NCBI GenBank assembly: GCA_950060715.1
Contig: CATLVA010000056.1
Location: 1-7,606, forward strand
From: an uncultured Oligoflexia bacterium
GTDB taxonomy: Bacteria > Bdellovibrionota > Bacteriovoracia > Bacteriovoracales > Bacteriovoracaceae
Direction: 5' to 3'
Length of the DNA stretch: 7,606 bases
Both the position numbers and the translations under genes were made by a program. The notes beneath the pieces are model-generated. The model did no database searches, had not been told where the DNA came from, and saw only the letters and a list, made by a program, of their open reading frames with translations. Numbering within the stretch: the stretch's first letter is position 1; the number at the start of each line of letters is the position of its first letter. Shown here one piece after another: positions 5,653-7,606 of this stretch.

Positions 5653-6222
5653 CTATACTTTTAATACGTGCAGGGTTCCTGCATCATCAACTTTTTCTAC
5701 TTTAACTGCGGTGAATGATTCAATCTTCTCTCCAGGTGACATGGCCTGAAGAATTTGTTGTTTGCCACCGATTGTGATTTCTATTTGTCCAATGCCTTCT
5801 CCTAGAGCCGGGATTGTGGTGTAAGTTCTTCCAGTCTTTCCAATCGCTTCTCTTACATCTATTACAGTAGAGGCGTTTAGACCCTTCACTTTAAAAGTGA
5901 AGTAGGCACTGATAAACATGAAAATAAATCCAACGCCAATCGCCGCACCCATGGCCGGTATCGCTTCGAGATTCCACTCATGTCTTGCGGCCAATCCTGT
6001 CCAGCCTGCACCCATGAAAAACGCTAGTACCGATTGAATTGAAATGAGAGAAAATGTCGTCCCACCATCCATATCAACACCGCTATCAATCTCTGTAAGA
6101 TCTCCATCTACATCCATGTCACCACCACTAACCAGTAGCATGATCATTTTAACTAAAAAAAGTAGTGTTCCACCGAACGCCATAGTCCCATAGACTGGAT
6201 TTGAAACCAGAATCTCTTGCAT
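5653..6222 (-). CDS. NfeD-like membrane protein with C-terminal OB-fold (YuaF/YqiJ-like)
   Basis: This 189-residue protein is the usual partner of flotillin. It has membrane helices at about 10-32, 58-79 and 88-111, and a soluble C-terminal domain (about 118-189) of alternating beta strands typical of the NfeD OB-fold (AIGKTGRTYTTI, GIGQIEITIGGK, AVKVEKVDDAGTLHVLKV). Between helices 1 and 2 lies a strongly acidic loop (residues 35-51) with repeated Asp-containing steps (DMDVDGD, GVDMDGG), a feature also seen in related partners and possibly metal-binding. The short form lacks the N-terminal serine protease domain of long NfeD proteins. A strong ribosome site GAGGAG (complement of 6229-6234) sets the start, and a candidate promoter lies directly upstream. 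Known YuaF works with YuaG in membrane organisation; the exact role here is inferred from pairing. Confidence 0.88.
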   Translation of the reverse strand: MQEILVSNPVYGTMAFGGTLLFLVKMIMLLVSGGDMDVDGDLTEIDSGVDMDGGTTFSLISIQSVLAFFMGAGWTGLAARHEWNLEAIPAMGAAIGVGFIFMFISAYFTFKVKGLNASTVIDVREAIGKTGRTYTTIPALGEGIGQIEITIGGKQQILQAMSPGEKIESFTAVKVEKVDDAGTLHVLKV

Positions 6223-6245
6223 AAAAATCTCCTCATTTGCACCTA

Positions 6246-6274
6246 ATTATTTCAGCTCAATAAAACACGGTAAA
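6246..6274 (-). promoter_or_regulatory. Candidate sigma-70 promoter for the NfeD-flotillin pair
   Basis: On the minus strand, TTTACC (complement of 6269-6274) and AATAAT (complement of 6246-6251) are spaced by 17 nt. The start point would be near 6239, giving a leader of about 17 nt that still contains the GAGGAG ribosome site. The match is four of six at -35 and five of six at -10. No terminator is seen after the upstream gene, so read-through from it is also possible. Confidence 0.5.
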
Positions 6275-6289
6275 GAGAAACATACCTGA

Positions 6290-7606
6290 CTAAATTTGTC
6301 TTTTTACGATGGAAATCAAGGCCTTATAAGAATGGCGAAACTCTTTAATTTGATGATTTTTAAAATTTTTCTGTGACGAGAAATGAATAGCGTTAAATAC
6401 AACTCCAAGCTGTGCCGCTAAAACTCTAACTTTATTTTCTCCGGCCAAATTATCATGGATTGGCACAACCATAGCAGGAGGAGCGTAGGAGTGTTCTCCA
6501 AAATATAGAACTTTAAGTAGGGCATGAACTTTCTTGTATTTATAGTCAACTTCATCTGAGAAGTTACTAAAACGAGGTTCATGTTCGCTTATAATTTGAT
6601 TGAGTTCATCTTTTTGAGAGTCAGTTAGGTCAAAATCCTCTTCCAAGATTTTACCTTTTTTCATTAATTGATTTAAAAAATAAATAATAATAATGAGTCC
6701 AATTAAAATTGCCAGCCGCTTTAGCCACTTCTTTAATTTGATATCCCTTTGAATTTGCTCTCTTTCAAGCTTTTGAAGTTCCTTTTGACGCTCTTTTCTG
6801 ATGTTCACTTCACTGTTTATTTCATTTGCAAGATCCTCTAGCTTTTTCGATTCGAGTTTTAGATCACTATTCGGATTGTGTTTGGACATAGCTTCTTTTA
6901 TGAGATCTTTCTTTTGATCAAGAAGTATTTGATATTTCTCTTTGTCAGTGTCGAAACTAAAGTCTCTTTGTTCTAGTGTCTCCATTTTTTGAGATATTTC
7001 ACTCAGTTGATCTAGGATAGATTGATCTTTGAGCTTGAGATCAGGAATCTTCTGCAATTGATTCTTAATTTCTGTGTCCATCTCAGAATTTAAGAATTCC
7101 AGCATTTTTTTGTGGCCATGATTCTTATTTTGAACGGGCTTTACCAAAGTCTCCACAAGTTTTGAAAAAAGCGATTTCTCTTCCTCAATAATATAATCAG
7201 TAAGGCAAAAGAGTGTTGTAAATATAATTATAGACGGCATGACTGATTTAAACTGAGAAGGCGTAAATTTAAAATTTTGCTTCAGAATTCTTTTCCAATA
7301 CCAATTATTCAAAAAGGCCATATTAAGAAAAAACAACATGAAAAAAATTATTGCGATGACATATGAAAAGATAGTTTTCACCGTGAAAAAGGCTGTGAAA
7401 GATATAAGGTAGACAAAAAGACCCAGTATCCACATCCCCCAGTATCGATAGGTTGTTATAAAAACTAAAAAGGCTATGGGAGTAGAGACTCTAGCAAGTA
7501 TATCAAGCTTTGCACTTAGTAAGAATTTAACTCCTGCGACATATAAAATAATAATGACTACTTTTATTAGTACGTTCTTCAGCCTGCTACTATTCTTTAT
7601 TTCAGC
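6290..7606 (-). CDS. Multi-helix membrane protein with long coiled coil, unknown function, 5' end beyond window
   Basis: The frame stays open to the right edge, giving 438 visible residues. The ATG at 7435 is internal: the 57 codons before it contain no stop and encode further membrane-helix sequence, and no ribosome site is suitably placed before that ATG. From the edge, membrane helices lie at about residues 12-31, 38-54, 57-77, 78-98 and 123-137, followed by a charged Lys/Glu/Gln-rich coiled-coil region (about 145-290), another membrane helix (about 297-312, LAILIGLIIIIYFL) and a C-terminal domain of about 120 residues with HSYAPPAMVVPIHDNLAGE (373-391). No catalytic motif or named family is recognised. 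It lies 67 nt upstream of the NfeD-flotillin pair, on the same strand, without a terminator between them. A shared membrane-scaffold role is possible, but this is from neighbourhood only. Confidence 0.82.
   Translation of the reverse strand, partial: AEIKNSSRLKNVLIKVVIIILYVAGVKFLLSAKLDILARVSTPIAFLVFITTYRYWGMWILGLFVYLISFTAFFTVKTIFSYVIAIIFFMLFFLNMAFLNNWYWKRILKQNFKFTPSQFKSVMPSIIIFTTLFCLTDYIIEEEKSLFSKLVETLVKPVQNKNHGHKKMLEFLNSEMDTEIKNQLQKIPDLKLKDQSILDQLSEISQKMETLEQRDFSFDTDKEKYQILLDQKKDLIKEAMSKHNPNSDLKLESKKLEDLANEINSEVNIRKERQKELQKLEREQIQRDIKLKKWLKRLAILIGLIIIIYFLNQLMKKGKILEEDFDLTDSQKDELNQIISEHEPRFSNFSDEVDYKYKKVHALLKVLYFGEHSYAPPAMVVPIHDNLAGENKVRVLAAQLGVVFNAIHFSSQKNFKNHQIKEFRHSYKALISIVKRQI

Overview
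The window is AT-rich, densely packed bacterial DNA with six complete genes and one partial gene at each edge. The mix (a CpaC-type secretin, flotillin with its NfeD-like partner, a lone receiver protein, several Sec-exported orphans) and the base composition would suit a Gram-negative predator-type bacterium of the Bdellovibrionota (Bacteriovorax/Halobacteriovorax-like). That placement is inference; no rRNA or marker gene is present.

Positions 1-2295 form a minus-strand cluster read right to left: a DUF2452 protein (relative of human C1orf50), a 481-residue secretin of the Tad/Flp pilus type (CpaC), and the first 119 residues of an exported protein of unknown function. Gaps are 21 and 3 nt, so they are probably co-transcribed and, for the last pair, translationally coupled. 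The cluster appears to start from a promoter whose -10 box overlaps that of the divergent gene at 2332.

Positions 2296-4050 carry plus-strand genes: a small two-helix membrane protein that looks like a sensor domain without any output domain; a cysteine-rich, very arginine-rich exported protein made of two copies of one domain, preceded by a good candidate sigma-54 promoter and followed by a strong intrinsic terminator; and a CheY-like single-domain response regulator with a promoter almost touching its start codon.

Positions 4042-7606 are again minus strand: a large membrane protein with a long coiled coil whose start lies beyond the right edge, then an NfeD-like OB-fold membrane protein and a flotillin. 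The last two form the widespread yuaF-yuaG / yqiJ-yqiK type pair, expected to organise the inner membrane, with their own promoter just upstream. The flotillin gene runs tail to tail into the response regulator gene and overlaps it by 9 bp.

The least explained parts are the duplicated Cys/Arg-rich exported protein with its putative sigma-54 control region, the sensor-only membrane protein, the coiled-coil membrane protein next to flotillin, and the DUF2452-secretin linkage. No RNA genes, mobile elements or CRISPR arrays were seen.
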